57,893 nucleotides of DNA, taken from assembly GCA_032718475.1 (NCBI GenBank), contig JAUCBJ010004742.1, forward strand, positions 1 through 57,893, read 5' to 3'. Position numbers and translations under genes: made by a program. The stretch comes from Nemertoderma westbladi (taxonomy: Eukaryota > Xenacoelomorpha > Nemertodermatida > Nemertodermatidae). Below the pieces are notes generated by a model. That model searched no databases. It was not told the DNA's origin and saw nothing but the letters and a program-made list of their open reading frames with translations. Positions 24,044 through 35,888 of this stretch are shown piece after piece (the first letter of the stretch is position 1; each line of letters opens with the position of its first letter).

Positions 24044-25138
24044 TTGCAGTTTCTCATGGCTCGGACTCACTGTGACCCCCCTGTAGAGACTGTCGTAGTT
24101 TCTCGTGGCTCGGACTCACTGCACACTGTGACCCCCTGTAGAGACTGTCGTAGTTTCTCGTGGCTCGGACTCACTGTGACCCCCTGTAGAGACTGTCGTT
24201 GTTTAGAATGTGATAATTGAAAGTACCGACATACTGACTAATGGGGCTTGGTGGTATATAAATATAATAAATGGGTAAACACTAAAGTCTTACACCCTGT
24301 CTTATGTCCTGATCCTATGTTTTTTTGTTAGATTAAGGGATGTAAGACTTTAGTGTTTACCCATTTATTATGTTGTTTAGAATGGCAGTTTCTCATTGCT
24401 CGGACTCACTGTGTCCCCCCTGTAGAGACTGTCGTAGTTTCTCGCGGCTCGGACTCACTGTGACCCCCTGTAGAGACTGTCGTTGGTTAGAATGGCAGTT
24501 TCTCATGACTCGGACTCACTGTGACCCCCCTGTAGAGACTGTCGTAGTTTCTCGTGGCTCGGACTCACTGTGACCCCCTGTAGAGACTGTCGTTGGTTAG
24601 AATGGCAGTTTATCATGGCTCGGACTCACTGTGACCCCCCTGTAGAGACTGTCGTAGTTTCTCGCGGCTCGGACTCACTGTGACCCCCTGTAGAGACTGT
24701 CGCAGTTTCTCGTGGCTCTGACTCACTGTGACCCCCTGTAGGCTGTAGAGACTGTCGTTGGTTAGAATGGCAGTTTCTCATGGCTCGGACTCACTGTGAC
24801 CCCCCTGTAGAGACTGTCGTAGTTTATCGTGGCTCTGACTCACTGTGACCCCCTGTAGAGACTGTCGTTGGTTAGAATGGCAGTTTCTCATGGCTCGGAC
24901 TCACTGTGACCCCCCTGTAGAGACTGTCGTAGTTTATCGTGGCTCTGACTCACTGTGACCCCCTGTAGAGACTGTCGTTGGTTAGAATGGCAGTTTCTCA
25001 TGGCTCGGACTCACTGTGACCCCCCTGTAGAGACTGTCGTAGTTTATCGTGGCTCTGACTCACTGTGACCCCCTGTAGAGACTGTCGTTGTTTAGAATGG
25101 CAGTTTCTCTTGGCTCGGACTCACTGTGACCCCCCTGT
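24044..25138. repeat. 110-bp tandem array with about 52-bp half-units
   Basis: Units start at cagtttctcatggctcgg, for example at 24771, 24881, 24991 and 25101 (exactly 110 bp apart). Each unit holds two related halves containing cggactcactgtgaccccc and tgtagagactgtcg. The array is interrupted at 24211-24371 by a foreign segment. It stops abruptly at 25138 next to the transposase relic. Confidence 0.93.
24211..24371. mobile_element. Small insertion with a perfect 31-bp hairpin, flanked by 13-bp direct repeats
   Basis: The 161-bp segment interrupts the tandem array between two copies of gttgtttagaatg (24198-24210 and 24372-24384). It contains a perfect 31-bp inverted repeat (24264-24294 with 24341-24371, including atgggtaaacactaaag). 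The flanking repeat could be a target-site duplication or simply two array units. Confidence 0.6.
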
Positions 25139-25139
25139 C

Positions 25140-25690
25140 CAAACTCTCCTTCCAGAATGTCCTGCTCAACTTCAGATGTGAGAAAGTAGTTGAACCCAGC
25201 CTTCCCAATTAAATAAACACCACGATCCCGCAAACCGAAGCATGACCGATAATGCACCGTGAGTATCCGTGGTGAGACTTCGTTGTCGTTTCTTACCAAT
25301 GCCGTGAGGGAGGGCTAAAAATTGACCATCGAAATCAGATAGCTGTTTCAACGCAAAGCAGTCAGTAGAGGTTATTGGTTGTCGAAATACTTCTTTGAGA
25401 CGATCATTTTCACTAAGTGACTTGACATTGGACTTACGCAGTAGTTTCTGATACACTTGAAAACATGCACAGCACCAGCTGACCAGGCTGCCAGGAAGGA
25501 GGAACAACGTTTTAGAAGGGTCAACTGGGTGAGGAACCTTCCACGGACAGTCTTGATAATAACCTGGGAACAGTTTATAACAACTCCGATTAGCACGTAA
25601 ATTGTCCATAGTTATTGCAACTACAAATCCACCATTACGATGAACAGAGATAATCGTTTCCATAAGGCGTTGCAAACAAAACTCAGATGT
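25140..25690 (-). pseudogene. P-element/THAP9-type transposase relic
   Basis: The minus-strand frame reads GGFVVAITMDNLRANRSCYK, then PHPVDPSKTLFLLP. This is the RNase H-like segment of P-element and THAP9 transposases, where a D-N-x-x-x-N motif is followed by NPVDPSKKIFLL-type residues. The expected VHVFKCIRN motif appears in another frame at about 25470-25500, so the gene is frameshifted there. No THAP DNA-binding domain or GTP-binding part was found. The relic is short and broken and cannot encode an active transposase. Confidence 0.75.
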
Positions 25691-26830
25691 GACTGTATGT
25701 ACCGGGAGTCGGGACCATCTGCTAACGCTAAGCCATTACGGATTGACCACCATGAATAATGCGAACGGCAGCTACAACTTCAAGAAGTTGGGACGAGTGG
25801 AAAAGTTGATTATTTGGGCCGAGGCAGTGCAGCAGTGGCTAAATGACATTGGTTCATTAATTGCAGTATTAACGGAAACATAAATATCCGAGCAAAGACG
25901 ATTTTTGCGGCAGATATCAATACGACCTGCAAACTTCTCACCTTCAAAAATAAATATAGATGTGCGGGAGGAGTTGCACTTCCTCTTCACCTCAAAACAT
26001 CAGTTGATGTCGATATTCCAGTATTACCGGAATCCCTTTTATCCAAACATCGAGATGGGAATCAAGTTTATCAAAGCCGCAAATGACATCTTGTGAGTTT
26101 AACAGGTTTAGCTGCCGGTTCTCGATCGGTATGTCACGGCGTACAGGCGTAATGGCGGAGGGAGCGGAGGAATGCAGGAGGAACAGAAGGAACTCCAAGT
26201 GCCAAGGAAGTTAAGCGGAGGAATGGTTGGTCGCAAACTCGCAATGAACCTCCTGGAACCTTCTTGTGGGGGGCATTATTGATTATCTGGAAATCCCGGC
26301 CAGTCAGCCAGTGCAGTGCGAGATACAAATTACGGCGGAACTGCCGTAAATGTACGAAGAACCATCGTCGGCCTTCTTATGAGGGAGTGCACCAATCCAA
26401 TTTTCACGTTCTGGCGTATCAACCGCTGGAAATGGGAAATCGGACAGTAGGCCTATGTGTTAGATTCCCCGGATAGTTTTCCTTTGCAGCCATAAACACA
26501 ACAATGTTTTTCCATATTATTATTAATATTATTGGTATTAAACTATTAAAAATAATTAATAATCCGATTGTACATATCTGAATAATAGCTGAAAAGTAAT
26601 CATTCAGTTGTCAATCCAGTATGCCATTGCCAGTGTTTAAGAGTACCGGCAGACCGGTCCGGTACCTGTCTGCCAGTACAGCGGCAGGCTAAAATGTAAA
26701 AGACTGTAAAACGTGACCACGCTAGCGGTGTCCGGATTACTGCTGTGCCAGTCCTTCAGTTGTTCAGTATACAGGTATAGTAGTCCTTGACCGATACCGG
26801 TATTGTTATAATCTGACACGGAATACTGAA

Positions 26831-27824
26831 AGTACTGATCTAAAAGATTCCAAGTAATTTGACAGTTTGAAGAACTTTTAATACTAAATATAAAAACTCA
26901 AAATTGAAGTAGGCTTGAGTATTTTTGTATAATATTTGTCTGTTTGTTGGAACCTGTACAATGTACATAACAACAACAAGGAAGATAAAGCGAGCGTAGC
27001 GAGCCGAGCGGAAATTTTTAAACAACATTGGCCTAACAATGTTGAGATTTTGCACATCTAAATCAAACTTTTTTTTAACAAATACTGTACTTTGATAAAA
27101 CTAACACTTTTACATTACCGACCGGTCAGCCGGTATATAACAGGTGGCTACCCCTGTGCAGTACTATAATAATGTTGGAAAATATCTCGTACATAAAATA
27201 CCCCGTCTCGTACGCCTACAGTATGCTTATAATACACTCATTCGATGCTAATTACAAGTTATTAAGCTATTTAAGCAGATAATAGGGGCTACAGTAGAGA
27301 TTAACCTACAAATTAAGATTTTGGAGGACTAGCGTAATTCGTTTATTTTCTAGATTCTACAAATTACTGAAATTTTAAAAAAATTTAAAATTAGGCCCTA
27401 TTGTACAGTGTACACCCACTAAGTGGTCGGGCGGGGTGGCAAACGAATATAAGACTGTTTTAAATTCCATGGTATCGTTGTTCTTTGTACGTTGTTCGTG
27501 AATTGAAATTATCACACTTCAGCAGTAAATCAGTATCAGTATATTCCTGGAGATATACTAATATACTAATATGCTATGTATGCTATACTTATATTTATAA
27601 GTTAGTGCAATATACTGTATTATATTTATATATTAAGTAGGCCTACACCATTAGGGTATGGTATTCTTTATTGAGAGACAATGGAGGATTGGGGAAGGGG
27701 GGGGGGGGGGGGGGGGTGACTACACAACACACCCTTCTAAATAAGATCCGAACCGCCCTATTCATACAATCTCATTCGAGGGTGGAAATTACATAGTTTA
27801 TGCCAAGATTATGTCAAAATTACA
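26831..27824. other. Noncoding stretch
   Basis: No gene is recognised. The word gcgagcgtagcgagc at 26990 recurs at 52767. A 20-nt G run lies at 27697-27716. Nothing else is supportable. Confidence 0.4.
27697..27716 (+). repeat. Poly-G tract (20 nt)
   Basis: Twenty uninterrupted G. Confidence 0.95.
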
Positions 27825-27827
27825 CTA

Positions 27828-29533
27828 CCCAGTTAAACATGAACTTATGTTTCATATGTGGTATATATATGTTGTATGGAATAGGTGTGTCTGGAAATTG
27901 GGTTTTTATGCTCATGTATGAATAATACATGTCACACATGCAGTGATACATACACTTAGAAACTGTGTATCGCCATTTATGGTATTTATATTTTGCACAT
28001 ATGAATTTATCATAAATAAATGTGTGAGAATGCGCATGTGAATAATATATGTCGAGCATATGTGAAATAGCCATACCCAAGACTCTGAGTTAAATTTAAA
28101 TCCATAAACTATTCAATTCGTAATTGTGTAATCCAGTTCATGGATTTTATATGTTGCACACAGGTTTGCCTTATGGTAATACAGGCCTTACAGTAATACA
28201 TGTACAGAAAAGAATAGCGATGCGGAATGCGGAATAGGATGCTGAAATTGTTGATGTCACTTCTCAGCTTTTTGCATTAAGAACAAATATCGTTTCAATC
28301 AGCAGTATAATACATTGAATCTATATTTTTTGTTATACTGTATTTTCAAAGTACCGACTATTTAACCATATAATGTATAATCAATACATAGGCCTGCTAT
28401 AAGGTTTAAATGATCTGTGAAGGCTGTATGGACACTAAATTGAAGTAACCATAGTCGATCGTCCAATTGTTTTGTTTATTGCATTTGAGGGCTGGTGGTG
28501 GGACACATTCTTAAAATGATAGGCATTTCATAGTCTGATCCTGCAATCTTTCTTCTTAACCACGTCGTTGTCGCTTGTAGTTTAGCTAGTGAATCGCAAA
28601 TTATTTTATATTTTACCCATAACAGCATAATGCGTTGCAGAAACCTACCGCTTATCATACAGTCATAGTCCACTCAATTGTTCAGTGATGCAGTGTGTGA
28701 CTTGCCTGCTTTCTGCCTTGCACTATGCACATTGTGCTGTGCATTTGCATTGTACAGTGCTGTATTAACAGAATTAGACAGTTAGTATGGCTGTATGGTG
28801 GTTTTCACTTGTCAGGTTGTGGTTGTGCATTGTCATGCGCTGCTAAGTATCAGTAAGGGGTACAGACATAGACAGATAACATACATGCACTACCATCCGT
28901 AAGGTAGGCAGGCCTATTGCAGTTCTTATCCCGTTAAAAAATTGAACATATGTTTCATATGTGGTATATATATGTTGTATGGAAAAGATGTCTTAAAATT
29001 AGATATAAAATATCATATGAGCAATTATATGATCTTAGAATTAATTAATTTTCGAAGATTTATCAAAATGAATAATCTATTATAGCTGGAAATTAGATAA
29101 ATTAATTAAATCTAACTAATAGAATACGAATTTACGGATCATAACCAAAATCTATTAAGGATACTCTCATATCACTATGGATTAAATATTTTCATATATA
29201 CTCCGATGCTTCCTTCTTTAATGTATAGGGTAGGTGTAGGGCCGTAGGATAGGGTGTAGGGATTGGATAGGATAAGGTACTGAGGTAGGCTACCCCCCCC
29301 CCCCCGCCCCACCTCTCTATAGGAAATGCAGACCCACACCAGTGATTGGTCGGTCTCAGTTTAAATTTTTACTCTTTTTGTCGCACTTGTCACATAAAAA
29401 ACATATGTGTATCACATGTGAACATTCCACATATGGATCACATTTGACAACACTGTAACATTTACATATATGTATCACATGTCGAATTATTTATGGCAAC
29501 CATATATGAAACACATACTCATGTTTAACTGGG
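27828..29533. mobile_element. TIR element with TA target site (cccagttaaacatga ends)
   Basis: The left end cccagttaaacatga and the right end tcatgtttaactggg are inverted copies, each flanked outside by TA, as in Tc1/mariner-type insertions. Similarity continues inward for about 40 bases (ttatgtttcatatgtgg versus ccatatatgaaacacat). A second copy of the subterminal sequence (catatgtttcatatgtggta, 28949 onward) is internal. No transposase frame was found, so it is non-autonomous. It also contains a 13-nt C run at 29293-29305. Confidence 0.6.
29293..29305 (+). repeat. Poly-C tract (13 nt, then GCCCC)
   Basis: Thirteen C followed by one G and four C. Confidence 0.9.
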
Positions 29534-30847
29534 TAGCTTCAATTCACTCAGGGACTACTGTGGGGCAAGCACCGAAGTATTAAGTATACAGTAGGCCAGG
29601 GCTGTTTCAATCGTTGTCTGTCGGTCTACGGTTTGAAGGCTGTTTGAAGACTAATAACTTCGATCAATCTTTGATGAAATGGAACCAAACTTGGTAGACA
29701 TCTAGTCTGTGAAATGTCGAAACAATTAAATATTAACGTAACTAGATGTTTGCTAAATATATTACGATCAAATACATAATTGCATCATGGATTTATAATG
29801 CATCACGTCACCGTTGTCGTCACATTACTGTATGTTAATTTACTGGGTTGATTTCTAATAGATAATTTGTTTAACAACTGTATAAACTATTGGAGAAAAG
29901 CTTTTAACTGAAATTCCCAATTGCCCACTTATACAGACTGTACTGTATTGAGGTAGATAATGCTAAAATATTATACAATTCTACTGCACGGAAATTTAAT
30001 AATTTATATTTTCACATAATAAAGTTCGGATTGTTGTATTGATTTTGGAATATTGCTAGTTAATTAAAACAATCAACGCGAAACAATTATTATTATGTTT
30101 AATGCAATTCGTCTTCTTCTGTTGTCATGCTACATTGCAGTTGTGTTATATTTAAATATAAGAATGCAATGATGACTGCTTATCGATAAACTTGCTACAC
30201 CACAATTCTCAATCACCAATGTCGCAATGTTTTCTGCATATTTAAGGCCAGTGCCCTTCGACACGTCTCAAAACGTCGCGGGCTGCCCATCAATCTTATT
30301 TGCTACATGACGATGCCAAAGCACAATATTGTACCGAGGGGTGCTAAAGGTGAATGCAATGTCCTGGAAAGCGGAGGCGACTCCGTTGAAGAGTCAAGAT
30401 TAGGGGATCTAAGGGGATGTCATCAATGTTGTATAAGGTCTGGTTGGAGAGGTGTTTATGTACTTCATCCAGTTAGCTGCCATACGACTGAAAAAAAGAT
30501 CCAACTATTCTAGAACAATCAACATCATTAATTTATAATTTAGGCCTACACATAAAAACTAAAACTAACTACGCGAACACAGATTCAGTGGGCACTGCTG
30601 GAGAAGTAAACATGAGGTGATACCAATTCTACTTTTCTGGCAACCAAAACAAGGAATGGCGTGTAGACGGCCGTCTATGACATGAGTATTTATACTGTAT
30701 GCCCCTAGGCAACCAAATTGAAAGGGAATATGAGGCTATGAAACTACGGAGAATCGGGAAGCCTGGAAGGACCCCATTTCCATTAACCAATCGACCTATT
30801 TATAGTGCAACACTCAGCTACTGTGGAACAGTATCTGTGCAGAACTC

Positions 30848-30895
30848 ATTTAGTAATCGTGTAGTGTTATCGATAACACTACACGATTACTAAAT
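30848..30895. repeat. Perfect 48-bp palindrome
   Basis: Arms of 24 bases starting atttagtaatcgtgtagtg meet at an ATCGAT centre with no loop. Eight bases downstream is a second perfect 24-bp palindrome (30904-30927, centred on AGATCT). Confidence 0.95.
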
Positions 30896-30921
30896 GACTA
30901 TATGACATATGTAGATCTACA

Positions 30922-31020
30922 TATGTCTGGAATAATCTACCGCATGGTGTTGTATCGGCCACCACAGTCGATATTTTTAAAGATCGCCTCCTTAATATTG
31001 ATTTTAACCGCTACATGTAG
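30922..31020 (+). pseudogene. LINE reverse transcriptase C-terminal fragment (WNNLP type)
   Basis: The plus-strand frame reads VWNNLPHGVVSATTVDIFKD, then RLLNIDFNRYM and a stop. This is the common C-terminal tail of CR1/L2/jockey-like reverse transcriptases (WNxLPxxVVxAxSVxxFKxRLD). Only about 32 codons remain. Confidence 0.65.
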
Positions 31021-32584
31021 TTTGATCGCAATCTGTAATTGTTCTTTACTTATTTATTACTAATTACGGCCTTTTATTTAAATGTTAAATCTACTACATA
31101 AATTAATATGTTTTCTTTTGCAGGGTGTACAGTACAGTAGGCCTAATCATAGCAACTAGCAAGTTCAAATGTAATTACAATTTACTTAATTACTCTCGAG
31201 CCATAGTCATATAAGATATTTTTTTGTATTAGTATTTCTTATTTTATTGTGTATATTTCATTAACTTTTAACATGTTTTAAGTCCATGTGCTACTGATGG
31301 TGTCTCTCAACAACGAATATTATAATATTATTAATAATAATAATAATAATAATTGTAGTACAGTCCAGCTCACCAACAGAGTGCCATCGGATCCGATCTG
31401 AACCGATCGGATCCAACAGCTTCAAACACTTTCAAACAAACTCCAACAGTCCAACAACTTCAAACAGATTCAGACAGTTTCAAACAGAATCAGACAACTT
31501 CCAACAACCTGTCAATCACTCCACCCACACTCAACCGCAACCCCAACTCAACTCCCATCTTCTTGCGCGCAGATAGAATGAAAGCTTTTGAAACTACTAA
31601 AGGAACTCCATTCATAAAGCCACAATAACGACAGAGTGGACTGGCCACTGGCGGCGCCCTTGAACATTCACACTGTAACTTAAGCTGACCTGAAGGAACA
31701 GCCCATTAGTGAGGTCGGTATTTCTCTTTATTCCTGCCGCTATCTTTGAATAACACAATAGCAGAAAGCTAACCAGTGAGTGGTCTACCCCCAATACAAG
31801 AAAGACAAGTTGGCTACCATTGAAATGAATGGGGAATGGAATTTTGTGTTCACATACTAATGTTGCTTTGGGTTGGTCTAGAGCCATACAATAGAGCTTT
31901 ACGGAAATACACTTCCAAAGAGCCAAGCAGTGGCGGTTTAGGTCCAAAATGCCCATGTAGAATTTCTTCGAATAAGGCTCAATTTCTTTAAGTTACATTA
32001 ATTAAAATACTGATAAATATATTTTGCTTTTCGCAGGAGGGACAGTATCCCCCTCTACAGTTAATATAGTGTACGTACATGTGTTAGTTATATCGTTGCG
32101 TTTATTTATATTTATACAGGTTTGGATATGATCTCTACTAGTTTGATTTTTGTTTTGTCAATTAATTAATTGTGCGGTTAATTTGTCAATCACAGCCTTA
32201 ATTGGCTACATTGCTTATTGTATGAATGAATATAATTAGTTATTAAGACATTAATTTAATTAGTATCTGGTGTGATTAGGTCTACCTTTTACATAACAAC
32301 AGTACGTCAATGGCGGATATACTACTACTACTAAGTCGAGCGAACTCGGACAGTGGAAATGAGATCCTTCCAGGCTTCCCGATTCTCCATAGTTGTCGCA
32401 ATTTCGTTTCTCCCATGGCGGATATACATTAATTACATCATAATATGACATGGCAGTCACGTGAAAACAAGGGCCTTCACATTCCCAATTCTCTATCTAA
32501 TCTATTATGGTTGTGCGTAATGCTCAATACTACTTTATGATATTAATTCATTCACGTTTAACATTAACAGCCACTTTTCATCAA

Positions 32585-32606
32585 CCCCCCCCCCCCCCCC
32601 CCCCCC
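32585..32606 (+). repeat. Poly-C tract (22 nt)
   Basis: Twenty-two uninterrupted C. Confidence 0.95.
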
Positions 32607-32879
32607 TCCCCTTCCAATGTGACAAACTATCACGATATGTTGGCGTTGGGCCCCGTCCCTACGTCCACCCTCCCTTGTGAAGGGCTAGGGGAGACTTTCG
32701 ACCCATCATTACTAAAGGGTAGTGATAATTATTATTCAAAATAAGTTTTCCCATGTATACGTAATTTTATTCTTAAATAGGTACTTGTTAGTTCCTAAAT
32801 TCTGCCTAAATGCTGCCTTACTCAATGTTAAATAATTTATTGTTCTCGAATATTTATTTCGTAACTAGGGAACCGCTTA

Positions 32880-33080
32880 ACTATAAACCAATATTGGATA
32901 TGGAGTTCCGTTTCGAAGTTCGCCTTGCAGAGACTAAAGTTGTAATAACTTTTGAGTGTGTGAATGTAATTTACTCAAATAGGGTAGGTGCGCGAAAAAA
33001 TAGTTGGGCTAGAAGTATTACGTGCAAACCTTTTCATTTCGATGGTCTTTCAACACAACTAATAAAATTAACCAAAAATA
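32880..33080. repeat. Dispersed repeat family, copy 2 (ataaaccaatattgg type)
   Basis: It has the same ordered words as 13440-13690 (ataaaccaatattggatat, gttcgccttgcaga, tgagtgtgtgaatgtaattt, gcaaaccttttc), with an extra segment of about 35 bases in the middle. It lies inside the 2.4-kb TIR element. Confidence 0.65.
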
Positions 33081-33780
33081 TTTTTTTCACTCATTGTAAT
33101 TATATTTACTGTTTGCTTAATCTGTTTGTGTTTATATCTGTTTATGTGCAGTATTTAGTGCCCTACGTCAAAGAAACTAATATATTTATAGCATTATTTA
33201 CATTTCTAATTAAATTAAGGAATTAAAAACGTGTTGGTGTTATTATATTCATTTATCGGAATTTATATTATAGGAATTTATTATTCGTTTATGCATTCTA
33301 GTTAATTAATTGATATAATTAACGACATAATTATGTAAATAAAAATTTTTAAATGAAACAAATCTTTGTTTCGGTTTATAATTGACAATAGCACACCCTC
33401 ACAATCACTTCAAATTGAGAGTTAAAGTGATTGACATTTTGTTAATGAACTACGCTTTTGTAAGGCATTGGCAAATTCCAACAAATTCCGATGGCGTCAA
33501 ACATCTTCAGACAACTTCCAACAGTTTCAGACAATTTCAAACAGCTTCAGACAACTTCAGATAGCTTCCAACAACATCCAACAGAAATTTCAAACACTTT
33601 CAGACGGATTTCAGACAGATTCAGATGGGCTCCAACAGACTAAACTTGTTGGAAATATTTTCTCCAACAGAATCAAACAGTACTAAATCTCCGTAGGTTA
33701 GCATTGTGCTTGTTTGAAGCTGTCGGAGTGTGTTGGATCCGATCGGATCCGATGGCACTCTGTTGGTGAGCGGGACTGTA

Positions 33781-34589
33781 GTACCGTGTGAGTACTGTCA
33801 GTACTACTGTGTATAATATAGTATAAATAAGAACTACTGTAATCGAAAAGTTGAAATGTTATTGATCATTCATTAATGTACTTTAATTATTTTTTTTTAT
33901 TTTTTTGTACTTACATTTATTACCGCCTTATCGTACCGGTACCTGTATATGTTAATATGGCCTCCCTTTAATTTCAGTTTTCATGTTCCTTAGCAACCAT
34001 GCAGGCGAAATACAATGATTTTCTGCTGCTGTCAGCTAGTCTTTGAGTTTGTTTTTTAATACCGATATAGGACTGCAGGACTGCAGTCGCAGTGGTCTGT
34101 CGCAGTATGCAGTACTGCAGTACAGCAGTACCGTACAGCCGGTACCAGGGCCAGCTGACTGGTCAGGTAGAGGCATAAGCCATAAGGCATACCGGCGCCA
34201 GCATACTATATACAGATATCATATCCCGGTATTCACTGATTCAGGCTGACAGGTAAACAGTTATATATAATATAATAGGCCCTACTGCTGTACTGCCCTA
34301 CGCTAGGGCCTATACTGCTATCTGGCTATAGCACTTATAGCAGTATACAGGTATAGGGGAGGGGCGAGCTGACGTGGCACGAGGGAGTACTTGGCACTTG
34401 CAGCTGGAGCAGTGGATGTGGAGTAAGCCTAAGCCTACCGCACCCGCAGGTACAGAGGTACCCCAAAGCCAAAGGTCGACACTTGCAGACTTGCCAGTCG
34501 TTCAATCAACCAACAGACCAATACTGCAATAGCCTACTAGAATACAGGAATAGTCAATAGTAACCCTGTTACCGCAACTGCCAGCAACC
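33781..34589. other. 5' flank of OFD1
   Basis: This presumably contains the OFD1 promoter and 5' UTR. The stretch 34070-34160 is rich in ctgcag/cagtac words and can fold back on itself. No TATA box or other gene is supported. The last bases before the ATG are ccagcaacc, a fair Kozak context with A at -3. Confidence 0.45.
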
Positions 34590-35888
34590 ATGGAACTGCC
34601 ATCAGAAACGGTTGTTAACATTAATAATAACGATGTCACGAACGAGGAACTGCGACGAAAAATATACCTATCGTTTAAGGACCGGGGTCTTTTGAATCCG
34701 TTGAAAACTGATCTTCGGTCGAGGTTACTGCTCGACCTACAGAAATCCGGAAAACTTTCCCGACCCTTGTACACCGGGAAACAGGAACCGGGACTCAAAC
34801 TGGCAAACAGTCTGGTTGTCCACCATTTACGGAACAACCAGTATTCCTACAGTCTTTCTCTCTTCTCATCGGAGGCGGGAATCAGTAAGGATGCTGTTTA
34901 TTCGGTAAACGAGATCGTTCGACTGCTAAACATGAACCCGGAATGGGATGGGGCTCGTAAACTACAGGAGAATAAACTTAGCGAGGGGTTTCTGTATAAG
35001 TTCGTAGATAGTTTATCGGAATTATTTAATCCTAAATATCGGTGTTCGATTGGAGTTCAAACGAACGAAACTGTCGAGTCGATCAAAGCGAGTTTACAGG
35101 ATAAGTTATCAGCTATCGATGATTCGTTCGCGAATAAAACCCGGGAGTTCGATGTGGATTCGGCGTTGTACGAACTGCAACGCGAGTTGGAAGCTCGCGC
35201 AGCGGCCGAGATAGAAAGCGAGATCGATAGGTTCAAATCGGAGGAAGTCCGACGGATTACGGAGTCGGAACGGCGGCGGATATCGGCTGAGTTTAACGAG
35301 CGGTGGCGACGGCTGGAGGAGCGGATCGGGGAGCGAAACGCGACGGTGTCAGAACGCGAGCGGGTTGTCGCGGAGGCGACCCGGAGGAGCAGGGAGGAGT
35401 TGGAACGGGAGGCGTTCGGGGTGCGGCAACGACTGCTCGAGGAGGGGGCGGCGCTGCGTGAGCGTGAGAAAGCGGCGCGGGGGGCGCTGGAAGGGGAGAA
35501 ACGGACCGCGGAGAGCGAGAGGCGGAGGTTGGGGGAGTGGGATGCGGGTTTGGGGAGGAGGGAGGCGACGGTGGGGAGGCTGGAGGAGGGTTGGGAGGAG
35601 CGCAGAGAGGCGGATGCTATGAGTTACAGGGAGCGAGTCGATAGGGAGTATAGGGAGCGGTTGGGGAGGTTGGAAGAAGGAGAGAAGGTAATTAGGGAGG
35701 AGATGGATAAACTGGGGAGGAGTAGGGGGGAGGTGGAGGCGATAAATAGAGATTTAAAGGAAGAACGGAAGATGAACGCAGCGTTGAGAGAGGAGTTGGA
35801 TAGGAGTAGAACTGATAGGAGGTGTTTGGAGGAGCAGATTGAGGTGTTGAGTCGGAAAGTAAAACAGTTGGAAACCCACGACGTGCAG
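34590..35888 (+). CDS. OFD1: OFD1 exon 1: LisH motif and coiled coil
   Basis: This exon encodes residues 1-433 of an OFD1 orthologue, a protein of the distal centriole and centriolar satellites needed for ciliogenesis (family knowledge). The early segment ELRRKIYLSFKDRGLL (20-35) and the LisH motif NSLVVHHLRNNQYSYSLSLF (73-92) closely match OFD1. Residues about 150-430 are a highly charged coiled coil rich in Arg and Glu. The coding strand is strongly G- and A-rich at 35250-35720. The exon ends at the phase-0 donor CAG|GTGAGA (35888/35889); reading past it gives 25 unrelated residues and a stop. The ATG at 34590 is the first Met. Confidence 0.93.

Larger units (their letters stand above)
23396..26830. 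mobile_element. Decayed P-element-like transposon bounded by imperfect inverted repeats
   Basis: The left segment (about 23450-23570) contains caaggactactctactatac, cacagcagtaatccggac and ccgctagc. The right segment (about 26705-26820) carries the same words inverted (gctagcggtgtccggattac, tgctgtgcc, tagtagtccttg). Between them lie a P/THAP9-type transposase relic on the minus strand and a 110-bp tandem array. The exact ends and target-site duplication could not be resolved. A perfect 10-bp-arm palindrome (accccgctag/ctagcggggt) sits at 23552-23573. Confidence 0.55.
29537..31360. other. Noncoding stretch with LINE debris and palindromes
   Basis: It includes gatgaaatggaaccaaactt (29672), a word shared with 54828 and so part of a dispersed repeat. 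A degenerate LINE tail related to 36310-36560 lies around 30260-30400 on the minus strand. The palindromes and an RT fragment are listed separately. An AAT microsatellite lies at 31329-31352. No gene is recognised. Confidence 0.45.
31361..33778. mobile_element. Tc1/mariner-like non-autonomous element, 2.4 kb
   Basis: The left terminus cagtccagctcaccaacaga continues into gtgccatcggatccgatc. The right terminus is its inverted copy with two changes, ending ggactg at 33778. Both ends abut TA (31359-31360 and 33779-33780). Just inside each end is a degenerate 10-bp-period array (ttcaaacaga/ttcagacaac words; 31415-31515 and 33471-33670), in the same orientation at both ends. No transposase frame was found. 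The interior includes a 22-nt C run and a copy of the ataaaccaatattgg family. Confidence 0.7.

Noticed and set aside
27820-28080. An 86-codon minus-strand frame rich in Tyr and His
   Set aside because: It lies across the terminus of a TIR element and reflects repeated catatg-type words.
31612-31956. A 114-codon minus-strand open frame inside the 2.4-kb TIR element
   Set aside because: No transposase motif or any similarity was recognised. It is too weak to call a gene.
32810-33226. A 138-codon plus-strand open frame
   Set aside because: It overlaps a dispersed repeat whose other copies do not keep this frame, and is AT-rich with low-complexity Phe/Tyr/Ile content.
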